NCBI GenBank assembly: GCA_002336975.1
Contig: DDFA01000005.1
Location: 1 to 24,128, forward strand
Source of the DNA: Phyllobacteriaceae bacterium UBA1940
Lineage (GTDB): Bacteria > Pseudomonadota > Alphaproteobacteria > Rhizobiales > Rhizobiaceae
Reading direction: 5' to 3'
DNA: 24,128 nt
Positions 1 to 8,502 of the stretch are shown here, piece by piece. A program made the translations under genes and the position numbers. The stretch's first letter is position 1. Each line of letters begins with the position of its first letter. The notes below the pieces were generated by a model, which saw nothing but the letters and a program-made list of their open reading frames with translations, was not told the DNA's origin and did not search any database.

Positions 1-386
1 AAGGTCTTGTAGTAGAAGCCCGCGGAGATCACTTTTCCGGCGAGCTGGTTGGCCGCGCCGATGTCCCAGGCGAGCGAGGGAAAGCGCTGCTGCGAGACGG
101 CGATCAGCCCGTCATGGATTTCCAGCGTCGTCGCCTGTGCATTCGGCTCGCGAATGTCGCCCTTCAATACCGTCACCAGCGCGTTGGGTTCGTCGACGCC
201 GGCCGCCAGAACGCCGCGCGGCCGGTGATATTTGAACGAACGGCCGAACAGGGCGACGCCGTTGGCGAGCAGGGCCGAGGCCAGCGTATCGCCGGCGAAG
301 CCCGAATAGGCGACGCCGTCGAAGGTGAAGCGGACCGGCCGCAGCCGGTCGATGCGGCTGCCGCCGTCGCTGCGCCTCGCGCTCAT
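1..386 (-). CDS. soxA: Sarcosine oxidase alpha subunit, N-terminal 128 residues (runs off the left edge)
   Basis: This is the alpha subunit of heterotetrameric sarcosine oxidase, which oxidatively demethylates sarcosine to glycine in the cytoplasm and passes the C1 unit to tetrahydrofolate. Only the first 128 codons are in the window; the gene continues to the left. The translation begins MSARRSDGGSRIDRL and contains the SFKYHRPRG stretch and a DEPNALV segment, typical of the N-terminal ferredoxin-like (Fer2_4) domain that precedes the NAD-binding domain in SoxA. The ATG overlaps the soxD stop as ATGA, so the two are translationally coupled. The gene order soxB-soxD-soxA is the usual one; soxG would be expected next, outside the window. 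Confidence 0.9.
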   Translation of the reverse strand, partial: MSARRSDGGSRIDRLRPVRFTFDGVAYSGFAGDTLASALLANGVALFGRSFKYHRPRGVLAAGVDEPNALVTVLKGDIREPNAQATTLEIHDGLIAVSQQRFPSLAWDIGAANQLAGKVISAGFYYKT

Positions 387-685
387 TTGCGCGCTCCCTT
401 GCGGCGGCCGGCGGGCGCGGCGTGATGCCGTTCGCCGCGTGCGTCGACGATCGACTTGATGGCGTGGGTGGTGGTGGAGCGGACGATTTTCAGATGCATG
501 CGGCAGCCGCTGGAATGCTGCCAGAATTCGGCATGATCGCCCGCCGTGTTGACGCGGTCGTAGACATAGGCGTTCCACGCCGCCTGATCGGAGGACGCGG
601 GGTCGGGGTGGGTGCGGTTGGCGTCGCCCTGATAGGTGAACTCGATCAGGTCGCGCGGACCGCAATAGGGACAGGCGATCAGCAT
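383..685 (-). CDS. soxD: Sarcosine oxidase delta subunit
   Basis: This is the small zinc-binding subunit of heterotetrameric sarcosine oxidase, 100 residues, the expected size. The N-terminus has CPYCG (Cys5, Cys8), and the middle has HSSGC (His57, Cys61), which together match the four zinc ligands of the family. The family DYVY/VYDR-N region just before it is also recognisable (NAYVYDRVN). It starts 37 bases after the soxB stop and its own stop overlaps the soxA ATG by four bases, so the three genes form one transcript. The C-terminal tail is basic (GRRKGARK), common in rhizobial homologues. Confidence 0.93.
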   Translation of the reverse strand: MLIACPYCGPRDLIEFTYQGDANRTHPDPASSDQAAWNAYVYDRVNTAGDHAEFWQHSSGCRMHLKIVRSTTTHAIKSIVDARGERHHAAPAGRRKGARK

Positions 686-722
686 TTGCGAGCCTTGGCA
701 GCGTTCATGTCCAGTCTCTTCA

Positions 723-1982
723 TCAATGCAGCCTCGGCGTCGAACCCTGGCCCTTTTCGTCGATGACGTAGCCGCGGTTGAAACGGTCCAGGGTGAAATG
801 GGCGGTCAGCGGATGCGGTGCGTCGCGGGCGATGGTGTGGGCGAAGCACAGGCCGGACGCCGGCGTCGCCTTGAAGCCGCCGTAGCACCAGCCGCAGTTG
901 AGATACATGCCGGGCAGCGGGCCGGCGGCGATGATCGGCGAGCCGTCCATCGACATGTCCATGACGCCGCCCCACGAGCGCAGCAGCCGCACCCGCGCCA
1001 GGCCGGGGAACATCGCGCACAATTCGCTCATCACGTCTTCGACGATCGGCAGATTGCCGCGCTGGGCATAGGTGTTGTAGCCGTCGATGTCGCCGCCGAA
1101 CACCATGCCGCCCTTGTCGGACTGGGTGACGTAAAGATGGCCGGCGCCGAAGGTGACGACGGTGTCCATGAACGGCTTGATGCCCTCGGACACAAACGCC
1201 TGCAGCACATGGCTTTCGATCGGCAGCCGGTCGATCCCGGCCAGTTTCATCACCGCGCCGGTGTTGCCGGCGACGACGACCGCGACCTTCTTGGCCCGGA
1301 TGTCGCCGCGCGAGGTGCTGACGCCGGTGATCCGATCGCCGTCGCGGTGGAAGCCGGTGACCTCGCAGTTCTCGATCAGGTCGACGCCGCGGCGGTCGGC
1401 GGCGCGCGCATAACCCCAGGCCACCGCGTCGTGGCGGGCGGTGCCGGCGCGGCGCTGGATCATGCCGCCATAGACCGGAAATCGGCCGCCGAAATCGATG
1501 TCGAGCGCCGGGATGAACGCCTTCACCTGTTCGCGGGTCATCAGTTCGGCGTCGATGCCGACATGACGCATGGCGTTGCCGCGGCGGGCGAAATCGTCGA
1601 GCTGGGAGGGCGAGTTGGCGAGATTCAGACAGCCGCGCTGCGAGAACATGACGTTGTAGTTCAGCTCGTGGGCGAGGTCTTCCCACATCTTCATCGAGTG
1701 TTCGTAAAAGTGCTGGTTCTGCGGCAGCAGGTAGTTCGAGCGGATCATGGTGGTGTTGCGGCCGATATTGCCCTGACCGAGCCAGCCGCGCTCGAGCACC
1801 GCGACATTGGTGACGCCGTGCTCCTTGGCGAGATAATAGGCGGTCGACAGGCCGTGCCCGCCGCCGCCGACAATGACGACGTCATATTCGGGCTTCGGCT
1901 CGGGCTTGCGCCAGGCCGGCTTCCAGTCGGCATTGCCGGACATCGCATTGCGCAACAGGGAGAGGAGGGAATATTCCGCCAT
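723..1982 (-). CDS. soxB: Sarcosine oxidase beta subunit
   Basis: This is the catalytic beta subunit of heterotetrameric sarcosine oxidase, 419 residues, usual length. It is a DAO-family flavoprotein. The dinucleotide-binding fingerprint VVIVGGGGHG lies at about residues 35-44. His184 in the motif RHDAVAWG sits where the family carries the histidine that binds FMN covalently (His173/His175 in Arthrobacter/Stenotrophomonas numbering). The C-terminal SWGGVMDMSMDG and CGWCYGGFKATPASG stretches are characteristic of SoxB. It leads the operon soxBDA. The ATG at 1982 gives a normal SoxB N-terminus (MAEYSLLSLLRNAM). A clear TATAAT lies about 30 bases upstream, facing away from the channel gene at 2114. 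Confidence 0.95.
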   Translation of the reverse strand: MAEYSLLSLLRNAMSGNADWKPAWRKPEPKPEYDVVIVGGGGHGLSTAYYLAKEHGVTNVAVLERGWLGQGNIGRNTTMIRSNYLLPQNQHFYEHSMKMWEDLAHELNYNVMFSQRGCLNLANSPSQLDDFARRGNAMRHVGIDAELMTREQVKAFIPALDIDFGGRFPVYGGMIQRRAGTARHDAVAWGYARAADRRGVDLIENCEVTGFHRDGDRITGVSTSRGDIRAKKVAVVVAGNTGAVMKLAGIDRLPIESHVLQAFVSEGIKPFMDTVVTFGAGHLYVTQSDKGGMVFGGDIDGYNTYAQRGNLPIVEDVMSELCAMFPGLARVRLLRSWGGVMDMSMDGSPIIAAGPLPGMYLNCGWCYGGFKATPASGLCFAHTIARDAPHPLTAHFTLDRFNRGYVIDEKGQGSTPRLH

Positions 1983-2011
1983 CGGTCAGCCGTTTCAGAT
2001 TTCGTCACGAC

Positions 2012-2040
2012 ATTATAGAGCGCCTTTGAGCGCAATTGCG
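2012..2040 (-). promoter_or_regulatory. Putative soxB promoter with an overlapping palindrome
   Basis: On the minus strand a perfect -10 hexamer TATAAT occupies 2017-2012, placing transcription start near 2005 and leaving a leader of about 23 bases before the soxB ATG. No good -35 hexamer is seen at the right distance. Instead the 10-base palindrome CGCAATTGCG covers 2031-2040, where the -35 box should be, overlapping CGTCGCA on the minus strand (2043-2037). A poor -35 under a symmetric site suggests control by a DNA-binding protein. The palindrome could also serve the divergent channel gene. Confidence 0.45.
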
Positions 2041-2113
2041 ACGATTGCGCCATCGCTTTTCGATTGCTCGACGCGCCGCGACGGCTTGTCGGTGCGGTTG
2101 CGGCTCACTATTG

Positions 2114-4582
2114 ATGCGACTGATGTCGATCCGTTCGTTTCCCTGCGTCGCCCGCCGGCTGCTTGCCGCTTTTGCAGCGGTTGTCCTGCTTGCGGCGATC
2201 ATCGCGCCGGCGGTCGCCCAGACCGGCGATCCGGGCCTCGTCGCCACCCAGCAGAAACTGATCGGAGATTTGTCGACGAGGGCCGGCGAACTCGACAAAC
2301 GGGTGCGCGCCAACGCTGAAAACGACGCGGCGCTGCTCGAACTCAGGCTCGAACTCGAGGATCTCGCGAAACAGTTGCTGCAGGCCGGCGTCGCCTTCCG
2401 TCCGAGGCTGAACGAGATCAGCGCGCGGCAGGAATCGCTTGGAGCTCCGCCTGCCGACGGCCAGCCCGCCGAGGCCGAGATCGTCGCCACGGAGCGGCAG
2501 TCGCTGATCAACGAGAAGAACCAGATCAATGTGCTGATCGGAGACGCCGAATCCGCGTCGATCCGGGTCAACCGGCTGATCGACGAAATCGGCGAGATGC
2601 GGCGCGACCTTTTCGCCAGCACGCTGTCGAAGCGCTACGAGATCAATTTCACGCTGCTCGGCGAGGTGGCGGCCGAATTCAGCAACGAGATGTCCGATCT
2701 CTACATGTCGGTGTCGTCATGGCTGACATTCGCGTTGAAAAACCGCCTGCCGTCGGTTGTCGCCGCCGCCTTCTTCGCGGTCGCCGCGGCGCTGCTGATC
2801 CTGATGGGCGGCCGGCGGCTGATCGGCGGGCTGATCTACAAGGATCCGCTCGACAGCGAGCCGTCCTATCTGACCCGTCTGTCGGTGGCGTTCTGGACGA
2901 CGCTGCTGCGTTCGGTGTCGGTCGGCGTGTTCCTGCTGGTGACCTGGTTCTTCTTTGACTATTTCTCGGTTCTGCGCGGCGATATCGGCCAGATGCTGAC
3001 CGCTTTGTTCTACGTCATCGCGCTGGTCTATTTCGTCCACCGGCTGACCCGCTCGGTGCTGTCGCCCAAGCTTCCCAACTGGCGGCTGATCGCGGTCGAA
3101 CCTGGTCCGGCGCGCCTGCTCGTGTGGCTGGCCACCGCCACCGCGCTGGCGACGGGTATGGATTTCCTGCTCAGCGAGATTTTCGCAATCCAGGGCGCGC
3201 CAGTGACCCTGAGCGTCGGCGAAAGCCTGGTGGCGACTGTCGTCGTCGGCCTGCTGGTGCTGCTGATCGCGCATGTCAAACCGTTCACCGACGAACACGG
3301 CAAGCCGCTCGCCTGGCCGTTGTGGATGCGGCTTGCCCTCTATGTTCTGGGCGGCGCGACCATCGTCGCCTCGATGCTGGGCTATATCGGCCTGGCGAAA
3401 TTCCTGGCGCAGCAGATCGTGGTCACCGGCGCGATCCTGGCGACGATGTATATCGGGGTCCTGTCGGCGCGGGCTATCGCGGAGGTTGGCGCATTCGGCG
3501 GCACGTCGCTGGGGCGATGGCTCGGCAACCGCTTCCATGTCGACGACGCCGGCTTCGACCAGCTCGGGCTGGGGCTGGGCATCCTGATCAATGTCCTGAT
3601 CGTTTTCGTCGGCCTGCCGCTGATCCTGCTGCAATGGGGCTTCCAGTGGAGCGAGATCCGCGCCGCGGCGCTGACCGCCGCCACCGAGATCAAGATCGGA
3701 ACCGTCTCGTTTTCGCTGATCGGCATCCTCACCGGCGTGGCGGTGTTTGCGCTCGGCTTCCTCGCCACCCGCTGGTTCCAGCGGTGGCTGGACGGTTCGG
3801 TGATGGCGCGCGGCCGCGTCGATGCAGGCGTCAGGAACTCGATCCGAACAGCGGTCGGATACGCGGGAGTGGCCCTGGCCGGCCTGATCGGCATATCGGC
3901 GGCGGGCATCAACCTGTCGAGCCTGGCCCTGGTCGCCGGCGCCCTGTCGCTGGGCATCGGTTTTGGCCTGCAGAATATCGTCTCGAACTTCGTGTCGGGG
4001 CTGATCCTGCTGGCGGAGCGACCGTTCAAGGTCGGCGACTGGGTCGTTGCGGGAGCGGTTTCGGGCACCGTCAAGCGCATCAGCGTGCGCGCCACAGAGA
4101 TTGAGACGTTCCAGCGCCAGACGGTGATCATGCCGAATTCGGAACTGATCAACGCCGCCGTCGGCAACTGGACCCACCGCAACAAGCTCGGCCGCATCGA
4201 GATTCCGATTGGCGTCGCCTATGGTTCGGACGTCAGGAAGGTCCACCAAATCCTGCTCGACATTGCGCGCGCCCACCCGCTGGCGTTGAAGAATCCGGAA
4301 CCGTTCGTGCTGTTTGCGGCGTTCGGCGAGTCTTCGCTGGATTTCGAGATCAGGCTGTTCCTGTCGGATGTGCTGAACGGGTCGATCGTGCAGAACGACA
4401 TCCGCTTCGCCATTGTCGAGGCATTCGAGCGCGAGAGCGTCGACATACCCTATCCGCACCGCAAGCTGCTGATGGATTTTGCGGAACCGGTGGTGATGAC
4501 CCAGGTCGAAACGACCGACAAGCTGCCCGAGGTCACCAAGCCGGCGCCGACCAAACGGCGGCGCAAGCGAGATCCGGAATGA
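2114..4582 (+). CDS. Large MscS-family mechanosensitive channel protein (DUF3772 type)
   Basis: This is an inner-membrane protein of about 820 residues with a C-terminal MscS channel domain, expected to open under osmotic membrane tension. From the N-terminus there is a signal peptide (hydrophobic run ending APAVA-Q); a charged periplasmic region rich in heptad-like Leu/Glu (DUF3772-like); about ten membrane helices; and then the MscS core, recognised by LGIGFGLQNIVSNFVSG, RPFKVGDWV and IMPNSELI. The C-terminus is short and basic. The reading frame is open from a TTG at 2036, but the Arg/Cys-rich segment before the signal peptide looks untranslated. ATG at 2114 or 2123 is preferred, although neither has an evident Shine-Dalgarno sequence. 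It stands alone, divergent from soxB. Confidence 0.88.
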   Translation: MRLMSIRSFPCVARRLLAAFAAVVLLAAIIAPAVAQTGDPGLVATQQKLIGDLSTRAGELDKRVRANAENDAALLELRLELEDLAKQLLQAGVAFRPRLNEISARQESLGAPPADGQPAEAEIVATERQSLINEKNQINVLIGDAESASIRVNRLIDEIGEMRRDLFASTLSKRYEINFTLLGEVAAEFSNEMSDLYMSVSSWLTFALKNRLPSVVAAAFFAVAAALLILMGGRRLIGGLIYKDPLDSEPSYLTRLSVAFWTTLLRSVSVGVFLLVTWFFFDYFSVLRGDIGQMLTALFYVIALVYFVHRLTRSVLSPKLPNWRLIAVEPGPARLLVWLATATALATGMDFLLSEIFAIQGAPVTLSVGESLVATVVVGLLVLLIAHVKPFTDEHGKPLAWPLWMRLALYVLGGATIVASMLGYIGLAKFLAQQIVVTGAILATMYIGVLSARAIAEVGAFGGTSLGRWLGNRFHVDDAGFDQLGLGLGILINVLIVFVGLPLILLQWGFQWSEIRAAALTAATEIKIGTVSFSLIGILTGVAVFALGFLATRWFQRWLDGSVMARGRVDAGVRNSIRTAVGYAGVALAGLIGISAAGINLSSLALVAGALSLGIGFGLQNIVSNFVSGLILLAERPFKVGDWVVAGAVSGTVKRISVRATEIETFQRQTVIMPNSELINAAVGNWTHRNKLGRIEIPIGVAYGSDVRKVHQILLDIARAHPLALKNPEPFVLFAAFGESSLDFEIRLFLSDVLNGSIVQNDIRFAIVEAFERESVDIPYPHRKLLMDFAEPVVMTQVETTDKLPEVTKPAPTKRRRKRDPE

Positions 4583-4606
4583 ACGCCGATTGTCGATGGC
4601 GTTCAG

Positions 4607-4634
4607 TTGCGGTTCAGCTTGCTTGCCCTATAGA
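4607..4634 (+). promoter_or_regulatory. Putative promoter of the small exported protein gene
   Basis: TTGCGG at 4607-4612 and TATAGA at 4629-4634 are separated by 16 bases, a reasonable housekeeping-sigma promoter. It lies just after the channel gene's stop and about 60 bases before the ATG at 4694. Two copies of GTTCAG flank the -35 box (4601 and 4612). Confidence 0.45.
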
Positions 4635-4693
4635 TTGATGTGAAAGCGAAAAGAACTTTCGCCAAGAGGGACGGCGGAAACGCCGGTCGAGTG

Positions 4694-4963
4694 ATGAAGA
4701 AGTTGATGTTTCTGATTGCCAGCGTCGTTGCGGTCGCCGCGCTGCCGTCGGCTGGAATCGCCGCAAGCATTGTCAACAATGACGCCGAAACTCGCACTGT
4801 GATCGTCACTGATGGCGGCAACCAGCAGGAACTGTCGCTGGGCGCCGGCGAAAGCGCCGATTTCTGCCAGCATGGCTGCTTCGTGACGCTGCAGGGCGAT
4901 CGCCAGACGCTTCTGGGCACCGAAACGGTCGAGATCAAGGGCGGCCGGATGCTGGTGCGCTAG
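4694..4963 (+). CDS. Small exported protein of unknown function
   Basis: This is an 89-residue protein beginning MKKLMFLIASVVAVAALPS, a classic signal peptide probably cleaved near GIAA-S, leaving about 65 mature residues in the periplasm. The mature part has a Cys-X3-Cys pair (CQHGC) and beta-rich segments (TRTVIVTDGG, FVTLQGDRQTLLG, TVEIKGGRMLVR), suggesting a small beta fold. The frame is open from 4640 (MKAKRTFAKRD), but the signal peptide favours 4694; GTG at 4691 is also possible. It has its own likely promoter and a strong terminator, so it is probably a single-gene unit. I do not recognise a named family with certainty. Confidence 0.75.
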   Translation: MKKLMFLIASVVAVAALPSAGIAASIVNNDAETRTVIVTDGGNQQELSLGAGESADFCQHGCFVTLQGDRQTLLGTETVEIKGGRMLVR

Positions 4964-4987
4964 GACGCAGCCGCACTGCACAAGCGC

Positions 4988-5016
4988 AAGGCCGGGCAGA
5001 CGCCCGGCCTTTTATT
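4988..5016 (+). terminator. Rho-independent terminator
   Basis: A perfect 10-base-pair stem AAGGCCGGGC / GCCCGGCCTT (4988-4997 and 5002-5011) with the loop AGAC is followed by TTATTTTG. It closes the small exported protein gene and separates it from the cluster starting at 5165. Confidence 0.88.
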
Positions 5017-5164
5017 TTGTGCGGCAATCGGGCGTTAACTCTGATGCGAGTTTGCCGCAGGTTGTGCGCCGACTGTCCGGTTGTATTCAGCAAATGTCAG
5101 CAGCTCCATGGCACTTCTTGCCCCAAGCGCCACTCAACGGCGCGACCAGACAGGCGATGAGGGC

Positions 5165-6607
5165 ATGGACGCACGAACGGAACAGGCGGCGATTGCGTTG
5201 GCGGTCGATCTCGACGGCACGCTGATTGCGACCGATCTGCTGTGGGAAGGCCTGTTCCTGCTTTTGCGCAAGAACCCGCTTTTCCTGTTCATGGTTCCGG
5301 TCTGGCTGGTTCAGGGTGGTCCGGCTCGGCTGAAGTGCGAAATCGCGGATCGTGTCGACATCGATCCGGCATCGCTGCCCTATCGCGAAGAGATGCTGGA
5401 GCGGCTGCGCGCCGACAAGGCGGCGGGCCGGCCAATCGTGCTGGCGACGGGCACGCCGCGCAAGTTCGCCGAGGCGGTCGCGGCGCATCTGGGCATTTTC
5501 GACCAGGTGCTGGCGACCGACCTGAACGGCAATCTCACCTCCGGCCGCAAGAGCAAGGCGCTGACCGAAGCCTATGGCGACGGAGGCTTCGACTATGCCG
5601 GCAACAGCCGCCATGACATCGCCTGTTTCGACGCGGCGCGCGAAGCCTGGATCGTGGCGCCCGACCGGGCCGCCGCGAACTGGCACAGGCGCAATGGCGG
5701 CCGGTTCATCGAAACCCCGAAGCCGACGCTCAAGAGCTACCTCAAGATGCTGCGCGTGCATCAGTGGCTGAAGAACTCGCTGATCGCCGTGCCGATGATC
5801 CTCAGCCACGAGTTCATGAACGTGTCGATGCTGGTCGCCTGCGCCATCGCCATCGTGTCGTTCAGCGCGGCAGCGTCGGCCATCTACATCATCAACGACT
5901 TTTTCGATCTGGCGCTCGACCGCCGCCACGCCACCAAACGCAACCGCCCATTCGCCAGCGGCGTGCTGTCGATGCCGTTCGGCGTCGCCATGGTCGTCGC
6001 ACTGCTGACGATCAGCGTCGTCTGCGCGATGTTCCTGCCGTGGCAGTACGGCGCCGTGCTGGCCGGATATCTGGTCGTCACCACAGCCTATTCGCTGTCG
6101 CTCAAGCGCATGCTGCTGATCGACGTGATGACGCTGGCCGGCCTCTACACCATGCGTATCACCGCCGGAGCGGCGGCGACCGGCACCGACGTGTCGTTCT
6201 GGCTGCTGGCGTTCTCGATCTTCTTCTTCCTGTCGCTGGCGCTGGTGAAGCGTTATGTCGAGCTGCGGACCACCGACGTCAAGGTCGGCGAGCGGATCGC
6301 CGGCCGCGGCTATCGCGCCGAGGACCAGGATATCGTCGCCCAGGCCGGCATGGCGTCGGCGTTTTCGTCGGCGCTGGTGCTGGCGCTCTATATCCAGAGC
6401 GGCGCGGTGATCGCGCAATACCGCTATCCGGAGCTGATCTGGCCGCTGGCCCCGATCGTTCTCTACATGACGATGCGCATCTGGATCCTGGCGCGGCGCG
6501 ACGAGATGCATGACGATCCGATCGTCTTCCTCATCAGCGACTGGCGCAGCCAGGTTGTTGCGATATTCGGAGGGCTGCTGCTGGTCGCGGCCGCGTTCGT
6601 GCCATGA
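5165..6607 (+). CDS. HAD-UbiA fusion: probable polyprenyl-phosphate phosphoribosyltransferase
   Basis: A two-domain protein of 480 residues. Residues 1-180 form a HAD phosphatase domain: motif I VDLDGT (Asp15, Asp17), motif II LATGT (Thr95), a lysine in GRKSK, and motif IV GNSRHD (Asp151). Residues 190-480 form a UbiA membrane transferase with NDFFDLALDRRHATKRNRP at 244-262 and SLALVKRYVEL near 357, closely resembling mycobacterial DPPR synthase (Rv3806c), which joins PRPP to decaprenyl phosphate. The HAD domain could remove the 5-phosphate, a job done by a separate phosphatase in mycobacteria; that is inference. The frame is open from TTG 5081; ATG 5165 is preferred because it gives the normal family N-terminus just before the HAD motif. 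Its stop overlaps the next ATG as ATGA. Confidence 0.87.
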   Translation: MDARTEQAAIALAVDLDGTLIATDLLWEGLFLLLRKNPLFLFMVPVWLVQGGPARLKCEIADRVDIDPASLPYREEMLERLRADKAAGRPIVLATGTPRKFAEAVAAHLGIFDQVLATDLNGNLTSGRKSKALTEAYGDGGFDYAGNSRHDIACFDAAREAWIVAPDRAAANWHRRNGGRFIETPKPTLKSYLKMLRVHQWLKNSLIAVPMILSHEFMNVSMLVACAIAIVSFSAAASAIYIINDFFDLALDRRHATKRNRPFASGVLSMPFGVAMVVALLTISVVCAMFLPWQYGAVLAGYLVVTTAYSLSLKRMLLIDVMTLAGLYTMRITAGAAATGTDVSFWLLAFSIFFFLSLALVKRYVELRTTDVKVGERIAGRGYRAEDQDIVAQAGMASAFSSALVLALYIQSGAVIAQYRYPELIWPLAPIVLYMTMRIWILARRDEMHDDPIVFLISDWRSQVVAIFGGLLLVAAAFVP

Positions 6608-7947
6608 GCGGGGCGCGCCAGCCATTTGGACGCACCTTCGGCGCGCAGGGCGTCGCGCTCGACGCCGGCGATGCGGTGAGGGCCCTGTTGGAGCGCAAGG
6701 TGAACCCCGGGGGCCTGCTCGCCATCGGCAACATGCGCTCATACGGCGACACCTGCATGAACAGCGGCGGCTCTGTCGCCGACATGCGGCAGATGAACCG
6801 CATCATCTCGTTCGATCCTGACACCGGGCTGATGACGGCGGAAGCGGGCGTGCTGCTCAGCGACATCATCGCCGAGGCGCTGCCGCACGGCTATTTTCCG
6901 GCGGTCGTGCCCGGCACCCAGTTCGTTACGCTCGGCGGGGCGATCGCCAACGATGTGCATGGCAAGAACCACCACCGGCGCGGAACTTTTGGCCGGCATG
7001 TCACCGGGTTCGACCTGCTGCGCTCGGACGGCGCGGTGACGAGCTGCGACGCCGGCGCCAATGCCGATCTGTTTCGGGCCACCATCGGCGGCATGGGGCT
7101 GACCGGCATGATCCTGCGCGCGACCATCCAGCTGATGCGCGTCGGTTCCGCCGACATCGACGAAACGGTCACGCCGTTCCCGTCGCTCGACGCCTTTTTC
7201 GACATGGCCGAGGCGGCAGACGCCGAGAACGAATACGCGGTCGCCTGGGTCGACCAGCTCGCCGGCGGGCGCAATACCGGGCGCGGCGTGCTGCTGACCG
7301 GCAACCACGCCGAGGTCGGCGAAGTCGGTCAGGCGGCGTCCGGCCCGGCGTTCGGCGTGCCGGTCCAGCCGCCGGTCAACGTGCTCAACAGGCCGTTCCT
7401 CAAGGCGTTCAATTTCGCCTACCGGTCGGCCAAGTCGATCCGACGGCGCAAACGCAGCAGCTATAGTTCGTTCTTCTTCCCGCTCGACGGGGTGCGCGAC
7501 TGGAACCGGCTCTACGGCCCGCGCGGCCTGCACCAGCACCAGAGCGTCATTCCAGGCGATGCGGCGCGGCGCGCCATTCCCGACATGTTTTCGGCGGCGC
7601 GGCGGGCCGGGCAGGGCTCGTTCCTCACCGTGCTCAAGCGGTTCGGCGACATCGCGTCACCGGGGCTGCTGTCGTTTCCCCGCGCCGGCTACACGCTGAC
7701 GCTGGATTTCCCCAATCACGGCGCCGAAACGGTGCGGCTGCTGGACGAACTCGACCGCATCGCGGTCGACGCCGGCGGCGCGGTCAATCCCTACAAGGAC
7801 GCCCGCATGTCGGCGCCCACATTCGCCGCGTCGTTTCCCGGCTGGCGCGATCTCGAAGCGCAGCGCGACCCGGCCTTCATGTCGGATTTCTGGCAGCGCA
7901 CGGCGATCGAACTCGACCGCGAGCCGATGCGCCAGGCGGCGGAATAG
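6604..7947 (+). CDS. DprE1-like FAD-dependent polyprenylphosphoryl-ribose 2-oxidase
   Basis: This 447-residue VAO-fold flavoprotein resembles mycobacterial DprE1, which oxidises the 2'-hydroxyl of decaprenylphosphoryl ribose. Matching landmarks are NMRSYGD (residues 43-49), GGAIANDVHGKNHH (111-124), GMGLTGMILRATI (163-175), FPLDGVRDWNRLYGPRG (292-308) and NPYKDAR with Lys398 aligned to the substrate-binding Lys418 of DprE1. The position of DprE1 Cys387, target of benzothiazinones, is Thr366 here (GYTLTLDFP). It overlaps the HAD-UbiA gene by four bases, strongly supporting sequential action. ATG 6604 is the natural start. Confidence 0.9.
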   Translation: MSGARQPFGRTFGAQGVALDAGDAVRALLERKVNPGGLLAIGNMRSYGDTCMNSGGSVADMRQMNRIISFDPDTGLMTAEAGVLLSDIIAEALPHGYFPAVVPGTQFVTLGGAIANDVHGKNHHRRGTFGRHVTGFDLLRSDGAVTSCDAGANADLFRATIGGMGLTGMILRATIQLMRVGSADIDETVTPFPSLDAFFDMAEAADAENEYAVAWVDQLAGGRNTGRGVLLTGNHAEVGEVGQAASGPAFGVPVQPPVNVLNRPFLKAFNFAYRSAKSIRRRKRSSYSSFFFPLDGVRDWNRLYGPRGLHQHQSVIPGDAARRAIPDMFSAARRAGQGSFLTVLKRFGDIASPGLLSFPRAGYTLTLDFPNHGAETVRLLDELDRIAVDAGGAVNPYKDARMSAPTFAASFPGWRDLEAQRDPAFMSDFWQRTAIELDREPMRQAAE

Positions 7948-8058
7948 AGATGCGTGACGGGGTTAAGAAAAGTCTAAGAGGTTGATTCAAAAGCCGCGTC
8001 TAACTTCATCAAATATTGCGGTTTTTGCTTTATCAGGTTCGACAGGGATTTGGGGTCG
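7948..8058 (+). other. AT-rich gap inside the pentose cluster
   Basis: The 111 bases between the DprE1-like gene and the next are clearly richer in A and T than the surroundings (for example 7966-8035). They break an otherwise tight operon. I see no convincing -35/-10 pair and no hairpin with a T-run. An internal promoter or an RNA processing site is possible. AGGGA at 8044-8048 is a suitable Shine-Dalgarno sequence for the ATG at 8059. Confidence 0.4.
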
Positions 8059-8502
8059 ATGAAGTATATCTGGTTCATATTGTTCACTGTCGCGACCAAT
8101 GCGGCGGCGCAGCTGATGCTGAAATACGGCATGATGCAGTTGGGGCCGCTGTCGTTTGCCGGCGTCAATCCGATCGTCAAGATCCTGCAGATCGTGTTCA
8201 GCCCGTGGGTGTTCCTGGGCCTGGCCACCTTCGTGATCTCGATGGCGTCGCACCTGTTCGTGCTGTCCAAGGTCGAACTCTCCTTCGCCTATCCGTTCCT
8301 GAGCCTCGCCTACGTGATGGTCGCCGTGTTCGCCTATTTCGTCTTCCACGAGGATCTCAACGCGCTGCGCATCGCCGGCATCGGCCTGATCTGCGTCGGC
8401 ACCATCCTGATCGCGCAAAGCGGCAAATCAACAGCGGCCGACCACGCCCCGGTGGCGGACGGCGCGCGCCAGACCATTCAAACCAGCGAGGTTTCCCGAT
8501 GA
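8059..8502 (+). CDS. Four-helix DMT/SMR-type membrane protein, possible lipid-sugar flippase
   Basis: A 147-residue membrane protein with four hydrophobic helices, a Glu in VELSFAYPFLSLAY and the layout of small multidrug resistance/EamA proteins, including ArnE/ArnF-like flippases of undecaprenyl-phosphate sugars. Because it sits between enzymes that should build a polyprenyl-phosphate pentose, flipping that lipid across the inner membrane is the likeliest role, as inference. The C-terminal 25 or so residues are polar (GKSTAADHAPVADGARQTI). The frame opens at TTG 8050; ATG 8059 with AGGGA ten bases upstream is preferred. The stop overlaps the next gene as ATGA. Confidence 0.8.
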   Translation: MKYIWFILFTVATNAAAQLMLKYGMMQLGPLSFAGVNPIVKILQIVFSPWVFLGLATFVISMASHLFVLSKVELSFAYPFLSLAYVMVAVFAYFVFHEDLNALRIAGIGLICVGTILIAQSGKSTAADHAPVADGARQTIQTSEVSR

